Source: Neoceratodus forsteri (Eukaryota; Chordata; Ceratodontiformes; Ceratodontidae). From it: a DNA stretch of 64,000 nucleotides. Where the stretch lies: assembly GCA_016271365.2 (NCBI GenBank), contig CM057456.1:664357501-664421500 (forward strand). The letters are read 5' to 3'. Made by a program: the position numbers and the translations under genes. This document shows, in pieces, positions 1 through 11,779 of this stretch. The notes below the pieces were generated by a model. The model worked only from the letters and a program-made list of their open reading frames with translations, made no database searches and was not told where the DNA came from. Numbering within the stretch: the first letter of the stretch is position 1; each line of letters starts with the position of its first letter.

Positions 1-1518
1 AAGAAAATCATGGACTTGGGGTGGGTGGGTGGGAGAGGGCAGGAGGGTGGGACCAGCCCGTGCCTTCCAAAACAATCAGGTAGCTGAGACCCCTGGTCAG
101 ACCATTAGCACCCTTCCCCCCACTATGCACTAAACTTTGCAGCTAGTGAAGCTAGCAAAAAGCAATTGTAATTCCACTCAAAGCACAAAAAATAGGTTTG
201 CTACCAAAAGAAACAGGTCTCCAATTCAAACAGCCTCACCAACAACACATCAAAATAGGCTTGAAATTAGAAGATATAGGTCTCCAATTGAAAGAAACAG
301 CCCCAATAAAATCATACCAAGTAGGTTTTAAATCAGAAGAAATAGGCCTCCACAAACACAGTCTGCTGCACAGTGAAACATCAAACAAATGAGCCCACTT
401 ATAGCCACCAAAATAGGTTTCAAAATTCCAACAGCCCCAAAACAATACCTTCTCCCAGGTAAAATCCATGCCATGAGCAAAAGCCTAGCGTAATCGAATG
501 TTTTAATGCATTCATACAGTATGTGCTGCAAAACAACAAATTACAAAAGTTACTGCTAAATATCAGTTAGAGAAACACAGGTAACAAGTTGTTAATGATG
601 ACAAAACCTGCCATTACATTACTCAGTGACTGTTCAACTCATTTGGGCTGATTTAGCAGATTCCACGTTACAGAGAAGAGAACAATGAAGAAGAAAAAAG
701 GAATGATGTGTGCAGCATGGCCAGCTGCACCTTGAAGGTCGGGGTAAGAAAAGTGTAAAAGACTGGTCCAGGCTGAAGGTGGGTGCTTGTGTTGGTGGGA
801 CTGACATAAAACAGCACTTACATGTTATGCTGAAACATGACAGCCTTTCTAAAAAAATAAAGGGTGATAGCAGGGGCGTCATGACAAACAATGGCTGAGA
901 GTGTCACCATTGACTAATTAGTCTAGGGCAAACACTAAACTATACTGTTACACCCTTCCTCAGTCCAAAAAAAAAAACACTACTTAGGAAGTGAGGAAGA
1001 GGGCACAATTGAGACCCTGGAAAGAAGAATAAATATGATAATATGAATGCTGATGGGCAACTATGCAAAACCAGCCTGCGCTGCCACAGAGGGGGTCTAA
1101 TTACATTAGAACCCCCAGAGCTAAGCCAAGAACCCCAAGGTGGAAGATCAGGCTGGACGGGCATGTGGTTGCTCATTCAGCATTTTTTATAGTGTATTGT
1201 TTATAGTTTTTTATTACCTTTTTTAAAACTCACAGCAGGACACAAGCACAGTGCTGAATATAGCACTGTACACAGACACAGGACAGGTAGGTTAGAGAAC
1301 AGGGTAAGAGGTGGTGGGAGATGAAGGCACCAATGAAAGACACATACTACAGCAGCAAAGGTATCACAAACAATTATTAAAGAAAAACAATAGGGACAAT
1401 GGCCTGTAGAAAACAACAAAAAAACAAAATAAAAAGGGCAGCCAGTTATTACAGAAAAACAGAAAAAAGGAACCCACCTGTTCTAGAAAAACAAAATAAA
1501 AGGACACCGCCAGTAATA
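1..1518. other. Unassigned intergenic DNA with a short degenerate tandem repeat
   Basis: I recognise no gene or element family here. At 190-385 there are about three diverged copies of a 64-67 bp unit, each starting with a variant of AATAGGTTT (near 190, 254 and 321) followed by a variant of AGGTCTCCAATT. From about 1424 to 1518 the sequence is A-rich, with two copies of a GAAAAACAAAATAAAA-like stretch about 70 bp apart, directly before the 3' end of the minus-strand CR1. Short open frames on both strands have no recognisable content. Confidence 0.6.
190..385. repeat. Degenerate tandem repeat, about 64-67 bp unit, 3 copies
   Basis: Three successive units begin near 190, 254 and 321 and share the blocks AATAGGTTT/AATAGGCTT/AGTAGGTTT and ACAGGTCTCC/ATAGGTCTCC/ATAGGCCTCC. 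A weaker echo lies at about 410-440. The copies are diverged, so this is an old minisatellite with no visible function. Confidence 0.55.
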
Positions 1519-3965
1519 GAAACATAAAAACATAGAACTATAGACAATGACAGCAGACAAAGACCAGAGATCCATCCATTCTGCCCAAGTTCCCTCTAAT
1601 CGCTGGAACCCACTGTTCCTCCAGGGTGCTAACCCTCCCCCTCCTATCCCCATTCACCTCCTTGGTCCTGTCGCTCTAGGCAACTATTATTCCCTTCATT
1701 CTATTCCAGGCCTGCTTGAATCCCCAATTTTCGCACCCACCACCTACCCCAGAGACTGTTCCAAGGTTCCACCACCCATTTAGTAAAGTAGTACTAGCTC
1801 ATGTCCCTCCTGAATCTCTCTCCTGTTAATTTCCATTTGTGTTCATGTGACTGCGAGATGGTGTTCAGGCTAAATAGTTCTCCGCAGTTCATTTTGTTAA
1901 TTTCTTTAAGGAACTTGAAGGTCTCTATCATATCTCCTGCCTCCCTTCTTGTCTCCAGTGAGTACATATTTAGTGCCTTGAGGCACTCCTCATAGAATCA
2001 GTCCTGCTGAACCTGAATCATTTTCATTACTTTGTGCTGCACTGTCTCCCACCTATCCTTATCCTTTCTGAGATGAGGACTCCAGAATTGGGCACAGTAC
2101 TCTAGGTGAGGCCTCACCAGGGATTTGTGGAAGTACTACCTCTTTTCTTCTGCTGTCAATATCCCTCCTGATAGATCCCAGCATCATGTTAGCCTTGCTA
2201 TAGGCTTTGTTGAACTGACTGAATTGCGTAAGTGAGTTACCAATGATATTTTCCAGTTGTATTGCTAAGGCTCTCCCATCCCATCCAATACTCCCTCTGG
2301 GTTTTTTTTTCCCTATGCACAGTACCTTGCACTTTTTAGCATTGATTTTTTTCTTTTTTTGTAATTTCTGTTTTTGCTCCTTTAATGCCAGCACTGCCAC
2401 CTGGCTAACCCTCCATGCCCGAACCATGGGAGGACCCCCCCAGAGTCATGGCAGTACCCCCCTACAGGGACAATTCCCCATGCCATACCTTCTGATTTCA
2501 TCGAGGTCCATCCTCCGTAGATCAGGGTGCCAGTGGCGAGAGCCATATATCCAACTCTCTTACCTGTGTCATGCTGGGGCCAAGCATTTTAACTGAGTGC
2601 ACCACCAACAGCATGCCATGTGCATGACACCATGGCATATGCTGGCATCCATCATACTCCACCCCAGCTCTGCCTGCTTGCACATGCTGAACCTCCAGCT
2701 TCCACTAGAGGTTAGTCATGCACCAAGGCAAGGTTCCTCTCTCCCCCTGGAGGAGATGAGCAGTCCTACAGATGCTTAAGCCTCCTTCCCCCTGCTGGCC
2801 CTCTGACAACCCGAGTCTAATACCGAACCTGGGTCTCCAGCGTTGCAAGTGGTGGTGCTACCACTGCACTGGCAGGCTGGCATGGCATTGAATTTTAATG
2901 GCTGGATCTTTGACCACTCCTCTAGCTTTTATAGTTTCTCTGTATTTCCCTTATTACCTCATCACTATCCACCCTCCCACATAGTTTTGTATCACATTCC
3001 AAGAGACACACCCTGCCCTGCATTCCTTCTCCAGTGTTACTAAGGAACAAATTTAGGAAGACTGGACCCAGGACAGATCTCTGTAGAACCCCACTAATAA
3101 CCTCCTTCTCTTCTGATTTAACCCCATTGACTACCACCCTCTGCTGCCTCCTCTCTAGCAAGTGACCCACTTAGTTCACTATGGGTTTAGCTGCACCAAG
3201 GACTCTCATCTTCTTGAGCAATCATTTGTGAGGTAGTAAGTCAGAAGCCAATGTACAGCAGATCCACAGTATGGCCGTTCGCTAATTCCTTTGTCACCCA
3301 GTCAAAGAAAACTATCAGGTTAGTCTGACAAGACCTTCCTGCCATGAAACTGTGCTGTTTACTATCCTGGAGCCTGTTGCTCTCCAGATAGTCTATGAGG
3401 TCTTCTTTGATTAGGGACGCTATCAGCTTTCCCATGATAGAGGTTAGCCTGAGAGGCCAGTAGTTCCCTGGTTGCTTCTTATACCCCCTTATGAAGTGGT
3501 ACAACACCTGTCACCTTCCAATCCCTTGCAATTTTCCCAGACCTATGTGAGCTGTTGAACAGACCTACCAGTGGTTCAGTGAGCTCTGCTGTTAATTCCC
3601 TGAATATCCTTGGATGCAACTCATCTGGTCCTGGGGTCTTACATATCTTAAGGGAAGCTAGTTCTTCAGGAACCTTTCACTAGTAAGCAATGACTGTCTC
3701 ATTTCTGGGTCTCTCTTAGTGGGTGCTTTGATGCCACTCTCTGGTGTGGACCCACCATCCTCCTTAGTGAATACTGAACAAAAGTAGTCATCCAGGATGT
3801 CAGCTTCTTGCCCATCCTCTTCTATCACCCTACCCCCTCAGGTAGCCTTGTGATTCCCCCATCCATTTTCCTTTTTTCACTAATATAGCTGAAAAACTGT
3901 TTTTCTCTGTTCCTGACTCACTCTGTGATACACAGTTGTGTCTGCTTTCACCTCCCTAATGGCCC
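1519..3965 (-). mobile_element. CR1-type LINE, 3' half (copy 1), split by a SINE
   Basis: On the minus strand this reads as the reverse transcriptase half and 3' end of a CR1-like non-LTR retrotransposon. The 3' end at about 1519 carries the family signature GAAACATA..AACATAGA followed by a GACAGCAGA block, also seen at 20.62 kb and 47.58 kb. Translated pieces include RT thumb and palm remnants: VLGPVFLNLF at about 3,060, AGRSCQTNL and a degenerate LLYIGF (for YLDFSKAF) at 3,240-3,350, and AKKCKVLCIGK at 2,310-2,345. The catalytic FADD block is degraded to LLECDTK. The body is interrupted at 2346-2884 by a SINE. Multiple frames are needed to follow the protein, so it is a pseudogene. The 5' end is truncated before the endonuclease, as expected for aborted target-primed reverse transcription. 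Confidence 0.88.
2346..2884 (-). mobile_element. tRNA-like polyadenylated SINE (family S1, copy 1) inserted in CR1
   Basis: This 539-bp insert interrupts the CR1 reverse transcriptase. The CR1 stops at GCATTGA (2339-2345) and resumes at GCATTGA (2885-2891), giving a 7-bp candidate target-site duplication. The insert's + strand starts with a T-rich run, which is the poly(A) tail of a minus-strand element. Its other end reads, on the minus strand, as a tRNA-like head with a TGGTAGCACCACC block and ACCCAGGTTCG. The head aligns block by block with the plus-strand SINE at 47,002 (GCTGGAGACCC versus GCTGGTGACCC; GGGTTGTCAGAGG versus AGGTTGTCAGGGG). It has no coding capacity; mobilisation would need a LINE in trans. 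Confidence 0.8.
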
Positions 3966-4721
3966 TCTTTGCCCCCCCCGCCCATCCACCAAAACAATGT
4001 CCACTGCCTGACATCAAGAAGCTGCAGGTGGGGTGGTGGTTGCAGGTGTTGCAACTGGTGCTGTATCACTGCTGGAAGGTCCTGGATGGCTCTGGTATTG
4101 TTCTCCACCATCTTGACCAACATCCTCAGCAGTTGGACCTGGCAATGGAGCAGATTGTCCCTCCCCTCCTGAATTAGCATGTCCTGCCACCTTCATACAG
4201 CATTCTGGGCATGTATGGGAAGCAATACACTGAACTCAGACAGCTGTGCACACATGATGAGGGACACAGGTGTGGTGTAACATGCACAGATGTACAATCA
4301 GGCAACACATGGGCCAGCATGCCACATAGAGGTGGATGGAGTCACACAACCACAAAGGAATGTACGTGGCATACCAGAGACAGCACTGTTCACCCAAACA
4401 GTAGATTACTGCACATATAATGAGCATACCATGCTACAACAGTGAATGGCCCAACTGTGCATGGGACACACAACACCAGCAGGAAAGCCAGATGTGAAAA
4501 TGCAGCACATGCAAAATCAGTGCCATGCAAGTACGTAATAAGCAGTGCCATGCAAGTACGTAATAAGCAGTGACTGTGAGTTGCACCCACACACCCTGCA
4601 GAGCAGACATCCAGCATACAGGCCTACACAAATGTATAGGGCAGGCTGGGGCTGATTAACTGGGCCAGGAGATCCTTATCTGCTGGCAATAGCTATGTAT
4701 AGGACAGCAAACGGCTATGAG
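3966..4721 (-). other. Repeat of uncertain type with a possible Myb/SANT-like C-terminal relic (left part)
   Basis: On the minus strand, 3,956-4,180 encodes about 70 codons rich in Gln and Leu (LLHCQVQLLRMLVKMVENNT). This resembles the helical tails of Myb/SANT-like proteins encoded by PIF/Harbinger transposons, but I cannot name the family firmly. The rest (4,200-4,721) holds a direct duplication of about 30 bp at 4,520-4,575 (GCCATGCAAGTACGTAATAA twice). The unit continues after the hAT insertion at 6,328. Its far end near 6,800-6,840 shares an AGCAAGCAAACATT(C/T)(A/G)GCATTGACAA block with 63,147-63,172, so at least one relative exists in this window. Confidence 0.4.
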
Positions 4722-6327
4722 CAGGGCCCCTACTTTTCTGCGGCACAGTGGGACCAAGTTCTGGCGGCAAGACTGCCATTGCTTTAGAACTTTGCTGCGT
4801 GGTTTGTACTTCTGCAGAAGTTCTGCAGCACTAACAAACTACCACATCACAGTGTAAGCTTGTCATCCTGACTTCACTTTCATGGCAGTGGTTATAGCAA
4901 TCAGGATGGTAGAAAGCACAGCAACACTAGTTCAAAAAATAACAGACTTATAAAAATAATTTTATGCCTAAAAAGGTAAAGCAAATGTCTCTCCCTTAAG
5001 GTCCTAGGCTGTTGCATAAATGACATATGCAAAGGGGATCTTATGTGATAAATAAGGCATTTCTATATGCATGCTTTCTATCCCACTAATGAGGATTCGA
5101 CTCTCTATCACTTATATATTTGTATGTGCTTTCTACACCACTCATGAAGTTCCCACTGTGTATAATTTATATATTTATATGCAATCTGTAACATACATAC
5201 AGATAATGCGTGTGTGGTGAGAGAGACAGAGATACTGTATATGTGTGTGTGTGTGTATATATATATGTGTGTATATATATATATATAATTATATATTTTT
5301 TATGTGTTTTAATTTCCATGAACTTACATCCTTATTCATACAGGTCCCATTGGAAATGGAATAGAGGAGTTACTGCAAAACTCATTTTTCATGTCAACCT
5401 GCTTTCCCTGACACACTACATAACACCATCAGGCCATGACATGCACATGAACCAATTGTGAGATAGAGCTCTCCAGTCCATCGTAATGTGTCCACCATGT
5501 GACAAAACACTGCACCATACCTTCCCAGGCTCCATGCAGTGATGTGTTCCATCAATCCTTGTGCTGCCCAGCCAGCTCCCTGAGCTAATCTCTGAATCTG
5601 AGTTGCTGGCATGGAAACACAGCATGCTACCCTCTGGCCCAACAGCTGTCCCTGCACTCAACATTTCTCCATAACTTTTAGGTGATTCTATCAACCGATG
5701 ACAATATGTAATCAATAACCCTAGCAAAAATGCTTACAGTGCAATTATTTATTTATCAGGTCTATTCTTTCAACAGGTCTACACATTATTATATTTAACT
5801 TTTCTGGGTATAAATACTTTATTTTTCTTAGAAATTTAGACAGTTAAATTCATTTTACCAGTTATTCATTTCAGATAGTGTCTCTATACCTTAAAGGCAC
5901 AAATAGGTTTGTACAAAGTAAGGTATGGACTTAACAGGTCTGTGCTATTGACAAGGTTTTGTTTAAGTTGGCCATAGTGCAACAATGTAAGACTGAAAAT
6001 TGTATTAGGCTGTAGTGCAGGTTGAGCAAATATCATCATGCATGATGTGCTGTGCCACCATCTCTGGCAGTGGGAGCTGTGGTAGATAAGTGACTGTTCA
6101 TTTCTGTTGCAGAATGCAGCCATTTCATTAGCTAATGTATGATGTTATAGCAATGATAACATCACATTCTGAACATATGGGGGGGTTGGATATAAAAAGA
6201 GGGGAAGGAAACCAGATTCTATATATAAACAGAAATATTAATAAAAAATCACCAAGAAGAGTGAATTCTGTGGCACCGCAGAAGTTCTGGCGCAAAATTC
6301 TGCAGCCGCATAATTCTAAGGGCCTTG
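4722..6327. mobile_element. Non-autonomous hAT-type DNA transposon (hAT-1)
   Basis: The left end reads CAGGGCCCCTACTTTTCTGC and the right end, read inward on the minus strand, reads CAAGGCCCTTAGAATTATGC. Both continue GGC, giving imperfect terminal inverted repeats. The flanks carry a near-identical 8-bp duplication: GCTATGAG at 4714-4721 and ACTATGAG at 6328-6335. An 8-bp target site and CA(G/A)GG-type ends are hallmarks of hAT transposons. No transposase is visible in the 1.6 kb interior; frames are short, and a TG/TA microsatellite sits at 5,236-5,295. It therefore moved, if at all, with transposase supplied in trans. Sub-terminal GCAGAAGTTCTG(G/C) repeats occur at both ends. Confidence 0.8.
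5236..5295. repeat. (TG)n/(TA)n microsatellite
   Basis: An alternating TG run passes into TATATA blocks inside hAT-1. It is a simple repeat; the short open frames over it are artefacts. Confidence 0.9.
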
Positions 6328-6835
6328 ACTATGAGCCACTCTGGTCAGCAGCAGGGGTAGGGCTCCGGCACACACACATGTGGTATACACAGCACAGCTG
6401 TATATGGATGAGACAGTGTGCAGCACTGTGTGCGGCAGGTAGGGTAACATGCAAGTGCGTCAGTGTGATATGCAAATGAGTGCCTGACATACTGTACCAC
6501 AGTCACTGACACACTGTACCGCAGTCACCATAACACCTGTGTGAGATGCAGAGCTGTCTGGAGGCACCCTCTATCCAGCTGATGCTGGTCCCACCCTAAG
6601 TATAGGGGTCACCCCATACAAAGCCTGTGCAGCTCATTGGCACTGGGGTGACCCAGCTGTGTTGTAACGTATGCCTGGCATTGCCCATGTACTGTGGAAT
6701 GAGCACACCATGGACATAACTGTGTTGGGTAGGCGCTATTACCTACATTACATTCTTCTTATATGTGTACTGCTGAGGACAGCAATATCTAACTCCTGCA
6801 CATCCAATACTAGTATCAGCAAGCAAACATTCAGC
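6328..6835. other. Right part of the repeat interrupted by hAT-1
   Basis: This is the continuation of the 3,966-4,721 unit after the second copy of the 8-bp hAT target duplication. I see no coding sequence. A short tandem occurs at 6,488-6,530 (TGACATACTGTACC... and TGACACACTGTACC..., each followed by GCAGTCAC or CAGTCAC). The end at about 6,800-6,840 resembles 63,120-63,172. Confidence 0.4.
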
Positions 6836-8142
6836 ATTGACAAATGCTCATTATTAGTTTGTCCCTTATTTCATTTTTGGAGAATGCTTTGGTCATTTCA
6901 GTATTGGCTCCATTGTGTGATGTCCTAGTTATGGATTGCCCCATGTTAAATACTGAACAAAAATACCCGTTAAAATTCTCTGTCATTTCTTGAGGGTCTG
7001 ATACCTCAATATTATTAATTTTAAGGGAACCAATGGATTTGTCTATGTTTTTCTTGTTGTTCACATAAGCGTAGAAGCTTTTTCTGCCATCATTATTATG
7101 GGTAAGCCTAAACTTGATATTTTTCTTTTCATCTTTCATGCTTTTTTTGCATTTCCTTTGGGCTACCTTATACACGTGTTTGTTGTATTCGTTATTATCC
7201 CTTTTTAGGGTCCAATAAGTCCTGTTTTTGTTTGCTAGGAGTTTAGAATCTTGCTGGTGAGCCATAGTGGTATTTTCCATTCTTTGTTCTAAAGTGTTCT
7301 GTTTGGAATATGTTTATTCTCTAATTTCTAGTAATTTGTTCTTAAGTCTGGACCACAGTTGTGCAAGTGTGGTAGATAAATTATCTCATTCCCACTGGTA
7401 AAGTTCTTGTTTAATCAGATTAAAGTTTGCCCGTTTATAATCTTTGATTATTGTAATGCTGTCGTCAATCCTTAGTTTGATGTTTAGGGCAAAGGTAATA
7501 ATGTTATGATCCCCATTGATTAAGGGTTCGTAAATCATTTGTTTGTTTAGTTTATCCAGTATATCTGTTACGACTAAGTCTAGGATGTCGTATCCATAGT
7601 GGGTTCCTTAACCTTCTGTTGTAGCCTATTTGCTGAGCACATATCCAAAAGGATTTGTTCCTGGTTAGTGATAGCTGTTCCAGTATCCCAGTTTATCCCA
7701 GGGGCATTGAAGTTGCCCAAGAGTATAACCTTCGTGTCAGTTAACCTACTTTCTATGCTTTCAACTAGCTGCCGATGTTCAAGTACAGTTGCATCTGGGG
7801 CTCTATAACGTAGGCTTACTAAAATTTTAGTTTGATTTTCCCTCATTAGTTCAATCCAGGTTTTTCCGGAGTGTTGTGCATATCAGGATCATTGACCTGC
7901 TTGTTGTATTTGATGTCTTTCTTTATGTAAAAGCCAGCTCCACCCCCTCTTTGTCCTTTTCTATCTTTATGATAGACAGTATAACCAGGGATATTGTTGT
8001 TCCATCCAGATGTCTTATCCCACCAGGCTTCTGTGACTGCTGCAATGTGAATATGTTTCTGATATAGAAATAGTTCCAATTCATCTCTTTTGATTTTCTT
8101 TAAGCTTCTGGCATTAGTTAGCAGGAAAGATATTTCCCCCAT
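6836..8142 (-). pseudogene. LINE ORF2 N-terminus: endonuclease and linker, RT absent
   Basis: The endonuclease begins at about 8,142 with the family's NARSL motif (LLTNARSLKKIKRDEL), then AVTEAWW, YTVYHKDRKGQRGGGAGFYI and, after a frame break near 7,846, GNFNAPGINWDTG (the GDxNxP active-site block, with Asp replaced by Asn). A second break separates the linker at 6,831-7,280, which contains NNDGRKSFYAYVNNKK and FNGYFCSVF. In CR1/L2 elements this linker directly precedes RT, but nothing RT-like follows. The enzyme would nick target DNA; this copy is dead because of frameshifts. Confidence 0.8.
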
Positions 8143-8456
8143 GTTGTTATAGTTTGATTTATTTTTTTTAATTGTTGTTTTCCCAATTGTTTGTTCCCCC
8201 TTTCACCCCCTGCTGTTTAGTTTTATGGTACATGTTGGTTTCCCTTTAATACTTAGCTAAAAGTGTTACCCAACAGTTTAGTCCCTCGTTTGCTGAGGTG
8301 TAGCCCATCCTGACAAAAAAGATTGTTATTATCCAAAAATTGCTCCCAAGTCCTAATGCATACTATGTCATTCGACAGGCACCACCTACGAAGCCAATTG
8401 TTATAGGATTTAATATTTGGGGTTTTACTCCAACTTGCCCTTGGTACTGGGAGAAC

Positions 8457-9560
8457 TTAAGAAAGAATTGATTCAGCATTATGGTTTTTTAGAACTTTTA
8501 TTGCTTGTTGCATATCTTTAGTAGTTTCATCTACCGCCTGCCTGTTAAGGTCATTGGTGCCTGCATGTGAAAGTACTATTTTTGGGCATTGGACATGCTC
8601 TAAAATGCTGGGTAACATCTGAGTAATGTCATTGATGGTTGCTCCACTATAGCTACAGTTAGATATAGTCTCCTTATTTCCACAAGTCATAAATCTGTCC
8701 ATATATTTTTGTAATGCAGTCTCCCAGCATAAATATCTGCTCTAAGTTTCTCTCTCCGGTATCATCCTCCATTTGGGTTTCTACAGTATTACTACTTTCA
8801 CCCATCTCTGTTGGATTTCCCTCATTATTCCTCTTTATAGTTGTTACATCACTTTCAGTAGTACTTATCATCTTTAACACCTGCATTTGGGGTACAATAT
8901 TGAAGTTAGGTGTGATATTGATGCCTAAATCTGTGCTCATTTTACAAGTGCTTGAGGTGGGATTATCATTCATGTTGAGCATATCATCATGAGCCATGGT
9001 GATTAGGGGATCAAATCTGTTACACACAGAAAGAACAAAGTGCCCTGCCTGTCTCCCTTTTTTGTCGCCCCGTTACTTTGAATATTATACCACTCATTAT
9101 CAGCATTATCGTCCTGATCTTCCTCCCCTACTCACTTTTTATTAGCTGTGTCTGTGGCCCAGATTTCATGTTCCTTATCTGTCGTCTGTGTTATGTTTAC
9201 TTGGGGGGGGGGGTAATATGCCTGGCGTTGGGTTTTCTGTATTTGTTCTAGCCATATTTAAGGTATCTTTGGCATGAACCAAAGTCGGTTTTATAACCTG
9301 AATTTGGTTTTCTCTTCCCTAAACCTTTTTACCACGTCTTGCTGGCTTGTTTCTAGGGCTGCAAACCTAGTGTTAAAAAATAGATTTTTATCAGCAATTC
9401 TGAGTTCTGCTGACATTTTTGAGATGTGTGAGGCTGTTCTGGGATTGGTGCATTAGTCAAAGTATATATTTGACAACCTGTGCATTTTACTCCCCCCTCT
9501 CCTTCCTACATCATAATAGTATCGGCCATCTTTAGTGACATTATACATACAAGGTTTCCA
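8457..9560 (-). pseudogene. LINE ORF1 with SGNH/GDSL-type esterase domain
   Basis: The minus strand contains FMLGDCITK (8,680-8,720, equivalent to the GDS block but with Cys for Ser), SYSGATINDI (about 8,620-8,660) and VLSHAGTNDLNRQ (about 8,540-8,580, the GxND block). These three blocks in order define the SGNH hydrolase fold known from CR1 and L2 ORF1 proteins. Upstream residues (about 8,720-9,030) are low-complexity and polar, and further upstream is a Cys-containing segment. Frames shift at about 8,690. The role of this esterase in retrotransposition is not settled in what I know of the family. Confidence 0.72.
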
Positions 9561-9989
9561 ACTACCCCAGCAGTAAGTTTAATACTTGGCTGGCTGTACG
9601 CAGGTGATAAACTTACATCTTTATTAGGGTACAGTTGCTAGATGCAACAGGGAGGGGCAGCTGCAGTATAAGGGTTGCTAGCTGCAAACTCGAGCAGACT
9701 CGATAGATCATAAGGCCTTTATCTGCTGGCAAATTCATATGTTCGTAATAGTATAGGGAGGTTTTAAAGAGATAATAAGCAAACAAAACAGGTCAAGTCA
9801 ATGACCTGCACAATTTCAGGCCTAACGTTAGCAATGCTGCCTTAGTGGGACAAGTTTATAGCCTACCTTAGTTCTTTAACAGAAAAAACATGGCCCCCAT
9901 CCACACATCCAGCACCAGACAAACCTGACACACTTTCAGACCACATGTGTCTCGACGTGTGTTTCCATGCATGGAGCTGCACTTGCCCT

Positions 9990-10725
9990 GCTCACAGTAG
10001 GTCTTGTTTTAAGTTGTCTGGTGACCTGGAAGTTACTCCAGGGGTCACAAAATCTCCAGACCACAAGTGCCCATTTTTCTTGCTTTAAAATGGGCGAGAC
10101 CCACTCATCCATGGCACTGGCATGCTCTCCTAAGCAATAGTGCCCTCCAAAATTAAAAGTGTAGGCTGTCTGTAGGCTGGTAGTTCGTCCCTTGCCCTGA
10201 CTGAACTACCCAGCCTCTCTTCTTACTTCCTGTTTAGGTAGCAGGGCTCAAGTGCACTCACTAAGTAGTGCAATTAAAAGTTAGACAATAACACAATACA
10301 CAGTGTCTTTAAAAACACATGCTTGTAGTGCAGCCTTGCACAATCCGCTGCAAATATCTGAGTTGCCCGCTCGCAGCAGGGCTTGTTTTAAGTTGACTGG
10401 TGACCTGAAGTTTCTCCAGCGGTCACAGACTCTCCAGACCACAAATGCCTGTTTTTCTTGCTTTAAAACCAGTAAGAGCCACTCATATGTGTCACTGGCA
10501 CATGCTCCTAAGCAATAGTGCCCCCCTCCCCAAATTAAAGGTGTATGCTGCCTGTATGCTAGTAGTTCATCCCTTGCCCTAACTGAACTACCCAGCCTCT
10601 CTTCTAACTTCATATTTAGGTAGCAGGATTCATGTGCACTCGCTAAGCAGTGCAATTAAAAGTTATGCAATAACACAATACACAGTGTCTTTTAAAGCTC
10701 CTGCTTGGAGTGCTGCCTTGCAAGG
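9990..10725. repeat. Tandem array, about 365-380 bp unit, 2 copies, between CR1 copies 2 and 3
   Basis: Unit 1 (about 9,990-10,368) and unit 2 (10,369-10,725) share long blocks: CTTGTTTTAAGTTG, CTGGTGACCTG, TCTCCAGACCACAA, CTAAGCAATAGTGCCC, AACTGAACTACCCAGCCTCT and TAACACAATACACAGTGTCTTT. The array lies directly upstream, in the minus-strand sense, of copy 2's ORF1. That is where a LINE 5' UTR made of promoter monomers would be. Whether it belongs to the LINE is inference. Confidence 0.75.
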
Positions 10726-10808
10726 TTTCCTCTTGCTTTTGCTTAATTGCCTAATGCAAAGATTTGTTCCCTCCTCTATGGCTCCTTTTGGATTTGCCCA
10801 CTGTTCCT

Positions 10809-11540
10809 CTACACCCCTCTGTCCCCCCCTCCACTAGGGCTTTCCTGAGACATTTCACATTTCCCCATCTTTACAAAGTTGGCCCTTCTGAAGTCCAGGA
10901 CCCTTGCTTTCATGTGGTCTGACTCCGCCACTGTTCTCACATTGAACCACACCATACAATGATCACTAGACTCCAGGTGGCTACCCACCATGATATCTGC
11001 AACTCTGTCCTCATTGGTGAGTACTAGATCAAGTATCACTCCCTCCCTGGTGGGATCTACTACTAACTGCTTGAGGCACACTCCCTGCAGGGTATCCAGG
11101 ATATCCCTGCTCCTGGATGAGGCTTCAGCTGGGATGTTCCAATTAACATCTGGCAAACTGAAGTCTCCCACCAACTGCACTTCCCATTTAATTGCCATCC
11201 TATGGATGGCTTCCACTAGAATCCTGTCCAATGTTTCCCCTTCTGCTGGAGATCTGTAGATCATACAAGTGTGAATAGAGGTGCCATTACTCACCTCTAG
11301 GGTAACCCAAAGTGCCTCCATCCCTAGCTGCATTCCCTCTACCTCAGTTGCTTTTATACCCTCTCTGATGTAAACAGCCACTCCTCCTCCCATTTTACCC
11401 ACCTTGTCTTTCCTGAATAGAATATAACCTGGTATGACTATATCCCAGTCATGGTTCCCATTGTATCATGTCTCAGTAATAGCAACAATGTCCAGGCCAT
11501 CCTCTGCTATCAAGGCCACTAGTCCAGGATTTTATGTCCC
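10809..11540 (-). pseudogene. CR1 ORF2 endonuclease domain (copy 3)
   Basis: A 197-codon uninterrupted stretch (10,809-11,402, minus) contains GGGVAVYIREG, IYRSPAEGE, VGDFSLPDVNW (active-site GDxNxPDxNW block, Asn changed to Ser), LDLVLTNEDRV and LESSDHCMVWF (terminal SDH block). These are the standard landmarks of the CR1 apurinic-like endonuclease that nicks target DNA. The NARSL start of the domain lies further upstream in another frame, near 11,500-11,550. The next domain, RT, is missing. Confidence 0.85.
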
Positions 11541-11779
11541 AGGCTGTGAGCATTTGTGCTCATGGCCTTCCAAGTTATGCTACCTCCCCTACTATCAGCT
11601 CCCCTCTTATCCTCATTCCTTCCCTCTTTATCCCTCCTATCTTTGCTACCACTTCACATTTTCCCTGCCATTCTACCTTACCTGGTTCTAGGTGCCTTTG
11701 GTGATTTCCTATTCTTAGGGTCCTCCTTATTGACTACTTTCTCCTGTGGGAGGGGGGCACATTGATTCTTCCTGATTTT

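Larger units (their letters stand above)
6836..9985 (-). mobile_element. CR1/L2-like LINE, 5' half (copy 2): ORF1 esterase plus endonuclease
   Basis: The minus strand reads, from about 9,560 down, a Cys-containing ORF1 start (VKCTGCQIYTL near 9,450-9,490), an SGNH/GDSL-type esterase domain, then the apurinic-like endonuclease of ORF2 and the linker towards RT. The copy ends at about 6,836, soon after a YFCSVF motif, so the reverse transcriptase itself is missing. Loss of the 3' end is the opposite of the usual 5' truncation. The protein sequence differs clearly from copies 1 and 5, so this is a separate, Lys/Asn-rich subfamily. Confidence 0.8.
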
